Below are positions 9,323 to 18,198 of a DNA stretch of 64,000 nt, piece after piece. The DNA is from an uncultured Bacteroidales bacterium. Its GTDB lineage: Bacteria > Bacteroidota > Bacteroidia > Bacteroidales > F082. The stretch lies in contig OMYA01000001.1 of the NCBI GenBank assembly GCA_900315175.1, forward strand, positions 186,001 through 250,000, written 5' to 3'. The notes below the pieces were generated by a model. The model did no database searches, was not told where the DNA came from, and saw only the letters and a program-made list of their open reading frames with translations. Positions within the stretch are counted from its first letter, which is position 1; every line of letters starts with the position of its first letter. Made by a program: the position numbers and the translations under genes.

Positions 9323-10219
9323 ATGGCAAATCTCAAGGAAGTAAGAACACATATCAACTCGATAAACTCGACGATGCAGATCACCGCCGCCATGAAGATG
9401 GTGTCGGCATCGAAGCTCCGCAAGTCGCAATCGACCATTGTGGCACTGCGCCCGTACGCTTCCAAACTTCAAGAGATAATGCAACACCTTTCATCGTCGC
9501 TCCAAACCTCATCAGAAGGCGTGTATTCCAAGATTCACAAAGAAAATCCAGAAGACGAAAAAATCCTCCTCATCCCCGTCGCATCAAACAAAGGACTGTG
9601 CGGAGTGTTCAACGTCAACGTGTTACGTGAGACTTTGAGAGCCTTGGACGAAGATTTCAAAATTCAATACGAAAAAGGCAACGTCGACATCTTATGCATC
9701 AGCAAAAAGATCGAAGAGACACTGACATTCAAGAAATACAAGCTGGCAGGCAACGAAAACGACCTGCTCGACAATCTCTCTTACGAGAACTCCCTTTCGT
9801 TTGCCGAAAGGCTGATGAAAGACTTCGCTGATGAGAAATACGATCGTATAGTGTTCATTTACAATCAGTTTAAGAACGCAGGCACTCAGATTCTGACAAA
9901 AGAACAGTTCCTGCCGATAGTAGGCGAAGAACAGACTGAGGAAAAGAAAAATACCGCCGGAGAGATTGAATACATCTTTCAGCCTTCAAAGGAGGAGATT
10001 CTCAACTCGTTGATACCCAATTCGTTAAAGCTACAAATTTATAAAATTCTGCTTGACAGCTTCACATCGGAACACGGTGCGCGCATGGTCGCAATGACGC
10101 AAGCCACCGACAACGCCAGCGAGCTGCTGAAAGACCTGAATCTATCATATAACAAAGCCCGCCAAAACTCTATCACGAACGAACTCATTGATATTGTGAG
10201 CGGTGCCAACGCATTATAA
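9323..10219 (+). CDS. atpG: F0F1 ATP synthase subunit gamma
   Basis: A 298-residue central rotor shaft. The N-terminal helix (EVRTHINSINSTMQITAAMKMVSASKLRK) and the C-terminal helix (SEHGARMVAMTQATDNASEL, then NKARQNSITNELIDIVSGANAL) are the two highly conserved halves of the coiled coil, separated by a less conserved globular domain. It is 6 nt downstream of atpA and ends the cluster; the next gene, a methyltransferase, starts 9 nt later and may be transcribed by read-through. Confidence 0.96.
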   Translation: MANLKEVRTHINSINSTMQITAAMKMVSASKLRKSQSTIVALRPYASKLQEIMQHLSSSLQTSSEGVYSKIHKENPEDEKILLIPVASNKGLCGVFNVNVLRETLRALDEDFKIQYEKGNVDILCISKKIEETLTFKKYKLAGNENDLLDNLSYENSLSFAERLMKDFADEKYDRIVFIYNQFKNAGTQILTKEQFLPIVGEEQTEEKKNTAGEIEYIFQPSKEEILNSLIPNSLKLQIYKILLDSFTSEHGARMVAMTQATDNASELLKDLNLSYNKARQNSITNELIDIVSGANAL

Positions 10220-10228
10220 GTTTAAAAT

Positions 10229-10855
10229 ATGGACTTCAATTATTGGGAACAATATTATCTGAAACAGAACGCCGAGCTCATGCCGTCGCTGTTTGCCCAC
10301 TATGTCGCTGATTTGCTTAAAGACAAGCAGTCGGAGATTGTCGAGTTGGGTTGCGGTAATGGCAGAGACTCCATTTTTTTCGCCAAACAGGGCCATTCCG
10401 TCGACGCCATCGATCAGTGCTACAACGAAATAGTATTTCTGATAAATCAATACCAATATATTGATAATCTTGATTTTAGATGCGACGACTTCACCGATTT
10501 GGTCGACGACGAGCCTTATGATGTGGTGTATTCAAGATTCACATTACATTCTGTCTCAAAGAAGGAAGAAACTCGCACCTTGGAATGGGCTTACCGCAAC
10601 TTGAAAAAAGACGGGTTGCTATGCATTGAGGTACGCGGACAGAAAAACGAGATTTATAAGATGGGCGAAGCCGTTGAAAATGAACCAGATGCGTACATCT
10701 ATGACAATCACTACCGCCGTTTTCTAAATTTCAACAATCTCTGCGAAGATCTGAAAAAATTAGGATTCTCACTGGATTTCGCAGCCGAGGACAAGGATTT
10801 TGCACCTTTCAACGGCCAAAATGAAACGTTTATCAGGGTAATTGCAAGAAAATAA
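10229..10855 (+). CDS. Class I SAM-dependent methyltransferase
   Basis: A 208-residue Rossmann-fold methyltransferase. Motif I, the SAM-binding loop, is IVELGCGNGRDSIFFAKQG (residues about 37-55), followed by the acidic residue in VDAIDQ. Post-motif regions CDDFTDL and YDVVYSRFTLHSV fit motifs II and III. The substrate cannot be inferred; small tellurite- or UbiE-like methyltransferases look similar. It follows atpG by 9 nt and its stop codon TAA shares one base with the LicD start, so it and LicD form a coupled pair. The adjoining cell-surface glycan genes suggest, weakly, a glycan or small-molecule substrate. Confidence 0.8.
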   Translation: MDFNYWEQYYLKQNAELMPSLFAHYVADLLKDKQSEIVELGCGNGRDSIFFAKQGHSVDAIDQCYNEIVFLINQYQYIDNLDFRCDDFTDLVDDEPYDVVYSRFTLHSVSKKEETRTLEWAYRNLKKDGLLCIEVRGQKNEIYKMGEAVENEPDAYIYDNHYRRFLNFNNLCEDLKKLGFSLDFAAEDKDFAPFNGQNETFIRVIARK

Positions 10856-11652
10856 TGGACGATTTCTCAAAGTTTAACGGCGAAGGCACAGTCCTGAGGA
10901 AAGCGCAGATGCGCGAAGTCGCGATTTTGCAGGAAGTCGATAAGATTTGCCGCAAACACGGCATCAAATACTGGATTGACTTCGGCACCTTGCTCGGCGC
11001 AGTACGCCATGGCGGCTTCATCCCATGGGACGACGACCTCGACATTTCCATGTTAAGCCCTGATTATCAATTGTTTATGGGAATTGCCCCCAAAGAGCTT
11101 CCTGATTGGCTTTTCCTGCAAAACAAACAGACCGACCCTTCTTACCGACGCACAATCTGCAAAGTTAGAGATCTGAACTCTCTGTTCATCGAACGTCACG
11201 AAGACTTCACGTCACCATATAAAAAAGGTATTTTCATTGATATTTTCGAGGTTATCGAATATCCAAAAGTGTCAAGAAAGACTGTAAAACGCCTTTCCAA
11301 ATGGGCAAAAAAGACTGACCAGTTCTTCAATGTGCCGCAATATGTCAACCTCAAAAACATCATCGCAGGCATCACTTTCCCTGTTATCAGGCTGTGTATC
11401 AACATGATATGGGGAATTTTAAAACTCAGGAAGTCTGAAAATCTGGGGTTCCGCCTTGAACATAACCCCTATAATTCGTTCATCGCAAAAGATAAGATTT
11501 TCCCTCTTTCCGAGATTGAGTTTGAAGGTATAAAGTTCTCAGCACCAAGCGATTACGATGCTGTTTTAAAGAGTTATTACAAAGATTACATGAAGCTTCC
11601 GAAGGAGGAAGACCGCTGGATTCACTCAAAATTCATCTATTTCAACGAATAA
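10855..11652 (+). CDS. LicD family phosphotransferase
   Basis: A 265-residue protein of the LicD/fukutin nucleotidyltransferase-like family, which transfers phosphocholine or similar groups onto cell-surface glycans. The hallmark is near the N terminus: KYWIDFGTLLGAVRHGGFIP followed by WDDDLDI, whose aspartates bind metal. No signal peptide is present. The start codon overlaps the preceding methyltransferase stop by one base. Its last 11 bases overlap the end of a convergent glycosyltransferase gene. No choline kinase or cytidylyltransferase is nearby, so the donated group is unknown. Confidence 0.85.
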   Translation: MDDFSKFNGEGTVLRKAQMREVAILQEVDKICRKHGIKYWIDFGTLLGAVRHGGFIPWDDDLDISMLSPDYQLFMGIAPKELPDWLFLQNKQTDPSYRRTICKVRDLNSLFIERHEDFTSPYKKGIFIDIFEVIEYPKVSRKTVKRLSKWAKKTDQFFNVPQYVNLKNIIAGITFPVIRLCINMIWGILKLRKSENLGFRLEHNPYNSFIAKDKIFPLSEIEFEGIKFSAPSDYDAVLKSYYKDYMKLPKEEDRWIHSKFIYFNE

Positions 11653-12769
11653 TCCCTCTGAAAAGGTTCGTCAACGTATTTCCAATATTCTCAGGCGAGA
11701 ATTGTTTCACTGTTAATTCGCTGACTTCCAATGTGTTAAAGCTGTATGCATTGTTACGCATCTTAACTAATGCATCAACAAGAGATTTCTTGTCATCAAC
11801 AGGAATGAGGTAGCCGTTTTTCTCGTTCACGAAGTCACTCGGACCGCCGCAATCGGTGGCAATCACTGGCAATCCCGTCGCCATCGCCTCAATAAACACG
11901 ACTCCAAACGTCTCGCTCCTTGATGCAAGTACAAAAGCGTCACCTTCTTGATATATTTCTTCCAGTTTGTCACGACCGACTTCACCCAAAAGAAAGATCC
12001 TATCGTTCATATCACGTTGGTTTACAAGGGTTTTCAAGTTTCCCATCTCAGGGCCGGCACCTACAATCTTCAAAGAAACAGATTTGTCGTCATTAAAAGC
12101 ATCGGCAAATGCCTCAATCAAAAAATCGAAACCTTTAATTTTTATGATATTTCCGACCGAGACAAAGGTGAAAACATCTTTTGGTGTGCGCTTAACATAT
12201 TGAAAATGAGCCACATCCACGATATTGTGAATCACTATTGTGTCAACACCAAAGTTTTCTTTAAGGTTTTTAGCAAGCGCATTGGAAACTGTAATGACTT
12301 TATCGGCATTTTTATATGCTTTTTTAGCCAGTTTCACGTCTAACTTGCTGATTTCCTTGATGTTTCTGTTAAGCTTGCTGCTATGTTCAGTAACAACAAA
12401 CGGCACATCGAACTTTTTTGTCAGCACAGAGGCAATCGCAGCAATTGAATAGAAATGAGCATGGATAACGTCAGGTTTTCCAACGGATTTCACAGCTTTT
12501 TTATAAATTTTCACCAAAAAATGCTGCAATAATGGCAGTGCGCGACGATAAATGCCAAGAGGCAATGACAGTTCAAAAACTTTCACGCCATCTTTTTCAT
12601 ACTCAAAAAAGCCGTATTTTCTTTTGTAACTCCTTGAACGAAAATCGATTACGAGCATTGTAACATCATTGCCGGCCTTTGCGAGAGCCTTCGCCTGGTC
12701 GAACTCGAAAATGCCATTGAGCGGATATTTTTCCGTAGGCATCCCTTTTGATATCACGAACACTTTCAT
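11642..12769 (-). CDS. Glycosyltransferase family 4
   Basis: A 375-residue GT-B glycosyltransferase. The N-terminal acceptor domain starts MKVFVISKGMPTEKYPLNGIFEFDQA; the C-terminal donor-binding domain has FVSVGNIIKIKGFDFLIEAF, LKIVGAGPEMGNL, and the EX7E-like motif SRSETFGVVFIEAMATGLPVIAT. Enzymes of this family move an activated sugar onto a lipid-linked or surface glycan. It is last in a four-gene minus-strand operon and overlaps the preceding glycosyltransferase gene by 4 nt (ATGA). Donor and acceptor are unknown. Confidence 0.88.
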   Translation of the reverse strand: MKVFVISKGMPTEKYPLNGIFEFDQAKALAKAGNDVTMLVIDFRSRSYKRKYGFFEYEKDGVKVFELSLPLGIYRRALPLLQHFLVKIYKKAVKSVGKPDVIHAHFYSIAAIASVLTKKFDVPFVVTEHSSKLNRNIKEISKLDVKLAKKAYKNADKVITVSNALAKNLKENFGVDTIVIHNIVDVAHFQYVKRTPKDVFTFVSVGNIIKIKGFDFLIEAFADAFNDDKSVSLKIVGAGPEMGNLKTLVNQRDMNDRIFLLGEVGRDKLEEIYQEGDAFVLASRSETFGVVFIEAMATGLPVIATDCGGPSDFVNEKNGYLIPVDDKKSLVDALVKMRNNAYSFNTLEVSELTVKQFSPENIGNTLTNLFRGIIR

Positions 12770-14073
12770 ATTATCCCGTTCAAAATTTTCACAAATTCTT
12801 TTGTCAGATTGCGTCTGGAGTATTTCCCGACCGTTTCATTTCGTTTCGTAATCAGTTGATTTTCTTGGTATTTAGCCAAAAATTCCAAGATTATTGATTT
12901 CATCTTTTCCTTATCGTTGAAATCAACGGTTATGCCTGTTTGTGTCTCGTTCAAAATGCGTGCTGAGTCGCCGTCTTCAGGTCCGATGCACAAAATCGGT
13001 CGACCTGAAGCCATATATTCGAAGATTTTTCCTGTCAAAATGCCTTTGGCGTTTGGTGTGTTGTTTACAAATAAAAGCAGCACATCCGAATTTGCCTGCT
13101 CCTCAATCACTTGATTATGAGGAATATACGGAATTATCTCCACGTATTTTTCGATATCGTTGTGTTTTATTGACTCTACGACGGAATTGTCGACCTGCCC
13201 GATTAGCCTGATTTTTAAATTTTTATCAACCAATTCAGAAATCGCCTGCCAGAACATTTCAGGATTACGGTTTTCGCTAATGATTCCGATGTGTGACATT
13301 GTGAACGGCAATGATTTATGGTCGCGCAGAGACGGATTCTCATCCGTATTTAAACATATCTTTCCAAAATCATCATATCCGTTAGTAATCACTTCGACAT
13401 CCTTCGCACCATGCGACTCAAGACCTTTTGCGCAATCCCAGCCTACCGTCACGACCTTCGTTGCTTCTGTAAGTACTTGATACTCAAGGCGATGATGTTT
13501 CTTGTCGGCGCATCGTGTAAGTTTCAGGTCTTTGTAAAAGTCGATATCTGTCCATGGGTCACGGAAATCGGCGACCCACGGGATGTTGAATTTTTTATGT
13601 AAAGCCTTGGCAATCAGATGCATAGAGTGTGGTGGACCTGTCGAAATCATAGCATCGACAGGATGTTCCTTCAGATATCTTTTCAAAAAGCGCACTGAAG
13701 GTTTCACCCACCAGCAACGTGCATCAGGGATGAACAGGTTGCCTCGCAGCCAGACACTCAGGTTCTCTTTCCAGCCGCTTTTTTTCGCGCCTTCGTTGAT
13801 AAAACCTGCTTTCACCTTCTCCCCTTTCTTCATGCCGAGGAACTTCTTATAGAAGTTGTAAGGTTCCACTATAGGTCGTCTGATAACCTCTGCCTCCGGT
13901 GCCACATCCTGTTCCAACGACGGGTCTTCGACAGGATATTCTGCGTCTTTGGCAGTGTAAATCACCGGCTGCCAGCCGTTTTCGGGCAGATATTTCGACA
14001 TCTTCAGCCAACGCTGAACGCCCGAACCTCCCGACGGCGGCCAGTAATATGTGATTATCAGAACACGTCTCAT
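12766..14073 (-). CDS. Glycosyltransferase, GT-B fold
   Basis: A 435-residue GT-B enzyme. It begins RRVLIITYYWPPSGGSGVQRWLKM, typical of a Bacteroidota glycosyltransferase subgroup with a glycine-rich first loop, continues with ISTGPPHSMHLIA and VADFRDPWTDIDFY, and ends with the donor-site region EYMASGRPILCIGPEDGDSA. It overlaps its neighbours on both sides by 4 nt (YfhO upstream, GT4 downstream), showing tight operon coupling. It probably adds a sugar to a surface glycan; substrates cannot be read from the sequence. Confidence 0.85.
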   Translation of the reverse strand: MRRVLIITYYWPPSGGSGVQRWLKMSKYLPENGWQPVIYTAKDAEYPVEDPSLEQDVAPEAEVIRRPIVEPYNFYKKFLGMKKGEKVKAGFINEGAKKSGWKENLSVWLRGNLFIPDARCWWVKPSVRFLKRYLKEHPVDAMISTGPPHSMHLIAKALHKKFNIPWVADFRDPWTDIDFYKDLKLTRCADKKHHRLEYQVLTEATKVVTVGWDCAKGLESHGAKDVEVITNGYDDFGKICLNTDENPSLRDHKSLPFTMSHIGIISENRNPEMFWQAISELVDKNLKIRLIGQVDNSVVESIKHNDIEKYVEIIPYIPHNQVIEEQANSDVLLLFVNNTPNAKGILTGKIFEYMASGRPILCIGPEDGDSARILNETQTGITVDFNDKEKMKSIILEFLAKYQENQLITKRNETVGKYSRRNLTKEFVKILNGII

Positions 14074-16511
14074 AACGTCACTTCACGCTTTTTGAATGTG
14101 TAATAGCAAGCCCCTGCGAAACCTATCAAAATCAGTAATGAAGTAATCAGCTGGATGGTGTTGCCTACGCGCCAAATCCTTGGTTCATAACGCATTACAA
14201 TCTCATGTTGACCAGCAGGTATTATTGCCGAACGCAGTATGTAATCGGCACGGAACAACGGATTCTCAACACCATCGATCCACATCGTCCACCCTTTGCT
14301 TGTCCATATTTCAGAGAAGACAACCAGTTCATCTTTCGATGAATCGAAGCTATATTTCAACTGATTTGGCTTATAATCAACGAGTTGGATGGTTCCTTCA
14401 GATGGTGCGGCATGGAAATCACCTACAACATTTCTAAACTCCTCGTTGACTATCGCCACGTTATGCACGTCGGTGTCAGCAATGGCGTCAATCTCTTCAT
14501 TAGGCGTGCTAACCCACTTGATATCCGAGGCAACCCAAGCGTTTCCGAAAGCCTCATAGTTCTTTGAAGCCATCTTTTGATTATCTTTAGGATAGATTAT
14601 ATACCTGGTATTCAACATGTTAAGAACCTTGAAATAGTTCGTATCACGTTTGCTCAGATAACGGTCGATGATATCCTGATAGCGGCGGAGTTTCGCGCCA
14701 TGATAGCCGCCCACCGACTTGTGGAAATATGATGTGCTCGCATCGTTGAAAGTGCTCACCGTGAGGTTAATCACACGATAATCAAGGTCTTTGTCCTGCA
14801 GAATCTGTTTGTCGGCCTCGCTCATCACGAAAGGTTTGTCGGCTTTGCGTTTGTCGATGAAATTGTTGTTGTTAAGATAACGTCTGTCGATGGTATACAT
14901 ATCCACCAAAACCAGCAGGGCCAGAATTGGGAACATATATTTCTTATTCATTTTACCGCTGACAGTCAACAAGATAACTATTCCTGCAATGTAGATATAC
15001 AAGAAACTGCGAATAGCGTCGGCACGGAAAATAGCCACGCGCACCTTTTCAAGTTCGTTGGCAAAAGTTGTATAAATCGCGCCGTCCTGCCCAGCCTGCA
15101 ACTGCTTGAACTGCATGGCTTCGTCGACACTCAAGAAATTGAAAAACGTCTGCGGCAGCGCATAAAACAAGAGGCAAAGACCGCCCGTTATTCCGAGTGA
15201 GATATACAGATATTGCTTGTTTTGCTTAATCACATCGGGGTTTTTGAAGATTTCCGCCAAGGCGAGGAATGCCAGCAACGGCATGCAGACCTCAGCAATC
15301 ACCAGTGTCATCGAGACGGCGCGGAATTTGTTGTAACCTGGGAAATAATCGATGAAGAAATCGGTGAATCCCATAAAGTTCTTGCCCCAGCTGAGTAACA
15401 CCGACAGCAGCGTGGCAGCAAGGAGTACCCATTTGTATTTGCCTTTCACTACGAAAAGTCCCAACACAAAGAGGAAACATACTATTGCGCCCACATAAAC
15501 CGGTCCGCTGGTGATAGGCTGGTCGCCCCAGTATGAGTTCTGCTGAGCTATAGTCGAGCGGAAACGCGGATCGCATTTTTCCAAGGCAGGGTTGTCGTTG
15601 CCGATATATGCCGACGCGCCGCCTTTAACATTCGGAATCATAAGGCTCCAGGTCTCGCCTATCCCATAGCTCCACTGCGTGATATAATCTTTGTCGAGTC
15701 CTTTTGTCTGATTGTCAACGCCTTTCGACAACACAGGTTTGCCGCGCATCGTCTCTTTTCCGAACTCATAATTCGCGTAAAGCGTTGTGGTACAAGTCAA
15801 GATGGCGATTATTGCGACAGCTGCAAGGATTCCACTTGCTTTGAGGAAATGCATGTATTTCTTTTCCCTCACTGCCTCGACGAACTCACCGATTACGATA
15901 CATATCACGATGAGAAGCAGATAATACGTTATCTGAAGATGTCCCGCCCTTATTTCCAATGCGAGGGCGATGGCGGTAAGCACTGTACCCCAAAGGTATT
16001 TTCCCTTGTATGTCAACAAGATACCCGCTATTACTGGGGCCATATATGCCATGGCGACGGCTTTGGAGTTATGTCCTGCGCCAATCACTATGAAGAGATA
16101 TGAGGTGAATCCGTATGCCAACGCGCCAATGAAACTAATCCATATCTTGCAGTCGAGCACCAAAAGCAGTATGAAAAAGCCCAGCATGCTGATAAAGACA
16201 GCCCCGATAGGATGCGGGAAACCCACCGACAACACTCGTCCGACATACGTCATCATGTTGCTGTTTTGCGGCACGCCAATGTTCCAAGCCGGCATTCCGC
16301 CAAACATGGAGTTCGTCCAAAGGCTCTGCTCACCCGTTTGCGCTTTATAATCAACGATTTCCTGCGACATGCCCTTGTACATCTCGATGTCGTGCTGCTT
16401 CAAGCGCTTGCCCTGCATCACAGGTGAAAAATAAACAAGCGTAATTAACGCGAAAACAACGATGCAAAGTGCAATCCAAATGACATTCTTATTTTTAAAA
16501 AACTGATTCAT
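14070..16511 (-). CDS. YfhO family multi-pass membrane protein
   Basis: An 813-residue protein with about a dozen membrane helices, starting with VIWIALCIVVFALITLVYF, plus a final helix near residues 785-805. Between them lies an extracytoplasmic region of roughly 250 residues with SVGGYHGAKLRRYQDIIDRYL, a segment conserved in Bacteroidota YfhO-like proteins. The superfamily (GT-C-like) is linked to glycosylation of teichoic or lipid-linked glycans in Firmicutes. Here it is followed by two glycosyltransferases in one operon, which supports a role in surface-glycan assembly. It starts 6 nt after the beta-helix gene. Confidence 0.82.
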   Translation of the reverse strand: MNQFFKNKNVIWIALCIVVFALITLVYFSPVMQGKRLKQHDIEMYKGMSQEIVDYKAQTGEQSLWTNSMFGGMPAWNIGVPQNSNMMTYVGRVLSVGFPHPIGAVFISMLGFFILLLVLDCKIWISFIGALAYGFTSYLFIVIGAGHNSKAVAMAYMAPVIAGILLTYKGKYLWGTVLTAIALALEIRAGHLQITYYLLLIVICIVIGEFVEAVREKKYMHFLKASGILAAVAIIAILTCTTTLYANYEFGKETMRGKPVLSKGVDNQTKGLDKDYITQWSYGIGETWSLMIPNVKGGASAYIGNDNPALEKCDPRFRSTIAQQNSYWGDQPITSGPVYVGAIVCFLFVLGLFVVKGKYKWVLLAATLLSVLLSWGKNFMGFTDFFIDYFPGYNKFRAVSMTLVIAEVCMPLLAFLALAEIFKNPDVIKQNKQYLYISLGITGGLCLLFYALPQTFFNFLSVDEAMQFKQLQAGQDGAIYTTFANELEKVRVAIFRADAIRSFLYIYIAGIVILLTVSGKMNKKYMFPILALLVLVDMYTIDRRYLNNNNFIDKRKADKPFVMSEADKQILQDKDLDYRVINLTVSTFNDASTSYFHKSVGGYHGAKLRRYQDIIDRYLSKRDTNYFKVLNMLNTRYIIYPKDNQKMASKNYEAFGNAWVASDIKWVSTPNEEIDAIADTDVHNVAIVNEEFRNVVGDFHAAPSEGTIQLVDYKPNQLKYSFDSSKDELVVFSEIWTSKGWTMWIDGVENPLFRADYILRSAIIPAGQHEIVMRYEPRIWRVGNTIQLITSLLILIGFAGACYYTFKKREVTL

Positions 16512-16517
16512 ATTTTG

Positions 16518-18107
16518 TTAGTATATTACTTTAACATATTGATTATCAATATTTAACAAATAAACTTTATTTGCTTTTTCAAGATTTTTCATCATGCCGT
16601 CAAGCGGGATACGGTGTTGTCCGGCATCAAACGTCCCGCAAGCTTCACGACAGATTTCCTTCCCGTCAAGCGAGATGAGCCTCAGCACCACATCACATTT
16701 TTTACCCAAATTTACAATACAGAAAGCGTTGTCATTCAATGGATTAGGATATACAGAGATTGTTTTTTCACTTTCGGCGACATCATCTAAGCCTTCATAT
16801 CCGAATTCATAGCATCCCATATCGATTCTGCCTCCGCAAATCCTCGGATTGCCTGCCAAATCGACATACGGTATGTAAAGTCCACTCACATCAGCCACAC
16901 CTGTATTCACGCACGGACTGTTTTCAAGTAATTGATAATCACGGTTTTCTGCATCAACAAACAAAGGTTCGGCATTAATCATGTCATTGTATTGGTCGGG
17001 TTTCATATATTCATGGCCATAGATGGAATCCAATCCGTATTGTATGTCGCCATTATTAAATACAGGCTCGCAATCGGAACCCCAAAGCCATATTTGTGAG
17101 CCGTAATAATACTCTACAGTATCTATCTCGTTTAAGGTATAAACAGCGTGGTTCCCCCAGAAAATACAGTTGTTAAGCGTAGGATTCGCCGCAAAAGCGG
17201 TCTGCATACCGGCGCCACCGCCACCACCACAATAATTATTGACGATAGTGAGGTTGTTAAGTTGCGGATCTGACGTGGCCACAGCCAGACCGCCGCCGTA
17301 ATGCACCACATAATTGTTGTAAGCCAGCATATTTGACACTCTTACAGAATACTCTTTACAACGTTGGATGCCCAAACCGCCAGCATCTACTGCCATGTTA
17401 TTATAAAACACCGCATTGTAAAGATCCATATTGCAACTGTCGACATTCATGCCGCCACCGTAAGCCACATCACTGTAGTTGTCGTGAAACGACATGTTAT
17501 TCATGTTGATATCGCATTTTAGGAACTGAAAACCGACACCCCAGCAGTAACTTCCTTCAAATCCCGTGCCAATGTTGTTATAAACCTCGCAGTCGCGGAT
17601 GTTCAGGGTCGAATTTTCAGCATAAATGGCACCGCCTCTTTTTCGTGTTACGTTATGATGAAAACGGCAATTGCTGATTTCCATATCATTTGCCATAGAA
17701 ATCCACAGCATACCGCCGTCGCCATTCAGCTCTGTCTTTCCATAAGAGAAATCGCAATAGCTAAACTTAACCTCTCCAGGCTTTGCAATGAAAAAGCCCT
17801 TCCATGCACCGGCTTCAGGATCTTCATAGTTTGAATAACCGGTGGTATCAGCCACAGTGAATGTGATTTCGGCATCTTCCGCACCTAACGCATACAAATT
17901 TCCTCGCACTGTTATACCAAAATATCCGTCAGAAATGACATTCGTGCCGGCGTTGATGGTCAAAGTCTGGCCGCTGGGGACAACGACATCATCAACGAGA
18001 TGTATCTCTCCCTCCCACGTACCCGACTGATTACCAGATACTTGCGTCGTTTGAGCTGTCAAGCATAAAGAACAAAACAATAATAATGACAATAGGATGT
18101 TTTTCAT
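16518..18107 (-). CDS. Secreted right-handed beta-helix protein with T9SS sorting domain
   Basis: A 529-residue exported protein with signal peptide MKNILLSLLLFCSLCLTAQ. Residues about 60-400 form a parallel beta-helix: repeated short strands with Asn ladders, glycine-rich GGGMNVD, GGGLAVAT and GGGGAGMQ turns, and the end motif NTGVADVSGLYIPYVDLAGNPRI followed by DMGCYEFGY, which is typical of choice-of-anchor-Q or polymorphic outer-membrane-like repeats. A T9SS sorting domain follows from YPNPLNDNAF to the end. The helix suggests glycan binding or lyase activity, but no catalytic site was recognised. It heads an operon with YfhO and two glycosyltransferases. Confidence 0.83.
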   Translation of the reverse strand: MKNILLSLLLFCSLCLTAQTTQVSGNQSGTWEGEIHLVDDVVVPSGQTLTINAGTNVISDGYFGITVRGNLYALGAEDAEITFTVADTTGYSNYEDPEAGAWKGFFIAKPGEVKFSYCDFSYGKTELNGDGGMLWISMANDMEISNCRFHHNVTRKRGGAIYAENSTLNIRDCEVYNNIGTGFEGSYCWGVGFQFLKCDINMNNMSFHDNYSDVAYGGGMNVDSCNMDLYNAVFYNNMAVDAGGLGIQRCKEYSVRVSNMLAYNNYVVHYGGGLAVATSDPQLNNLTIVNNYCGGGGGAGMQTAFAANPTLNNCIFWGNHAVYTLNEIDTVEYYYGSQIWLWGSDCEPVFNNGDIQYGLDSIYGHEYMKPDQYNDMINAEPLFVDAENRDYQLLENSPCVNTGVADVSGLYIPYVDLAGNPRICGGRIDMGCYEFGYEGLDDVAESEKTISVYPNPLNDNAFCIVNLGKKCDVVLRLISLDGKEICREACGTFDAGQHRIPLDGMMKNLEKANKVYLLNIDNQYVKVIY

Positions 18108-18142
18108 GATTTTTTAACTTTTAATAATTTTTTAATAGGTGT

Positions 18143-18150
18143 CAAAGATA
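18143..18150 (-). promoter_or_regulatory. Promoter -7 box TATCTTTG for the glycan operon
   Basis: On the minus strand TATCTTTG fits TAnnTTTG and lies 36 nt before the start at 18107. It is back to back with the plus-strand promoter at 18187. Confidence 0.68.
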
Positions 18151-18186
18151 CTAATTTTTCAGATATGATTGATTATGAATTTTTAT

Positions 18187-18194
18187 TATTTTTG
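18187..18194 (+). promoter_or_regulatory. Promoter -7 box TATTTTTG immediately before an ATG
   Basis: TATTTTTG ends 4 nt before the ATG at 18199. If transcription begins 4-7 nt after the box, as in other Bacteroidota promoters, the transcript begins at or within the start codon and would be leaderless. Confidence 0.6.
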
Positions 18195-18198
18195 CATC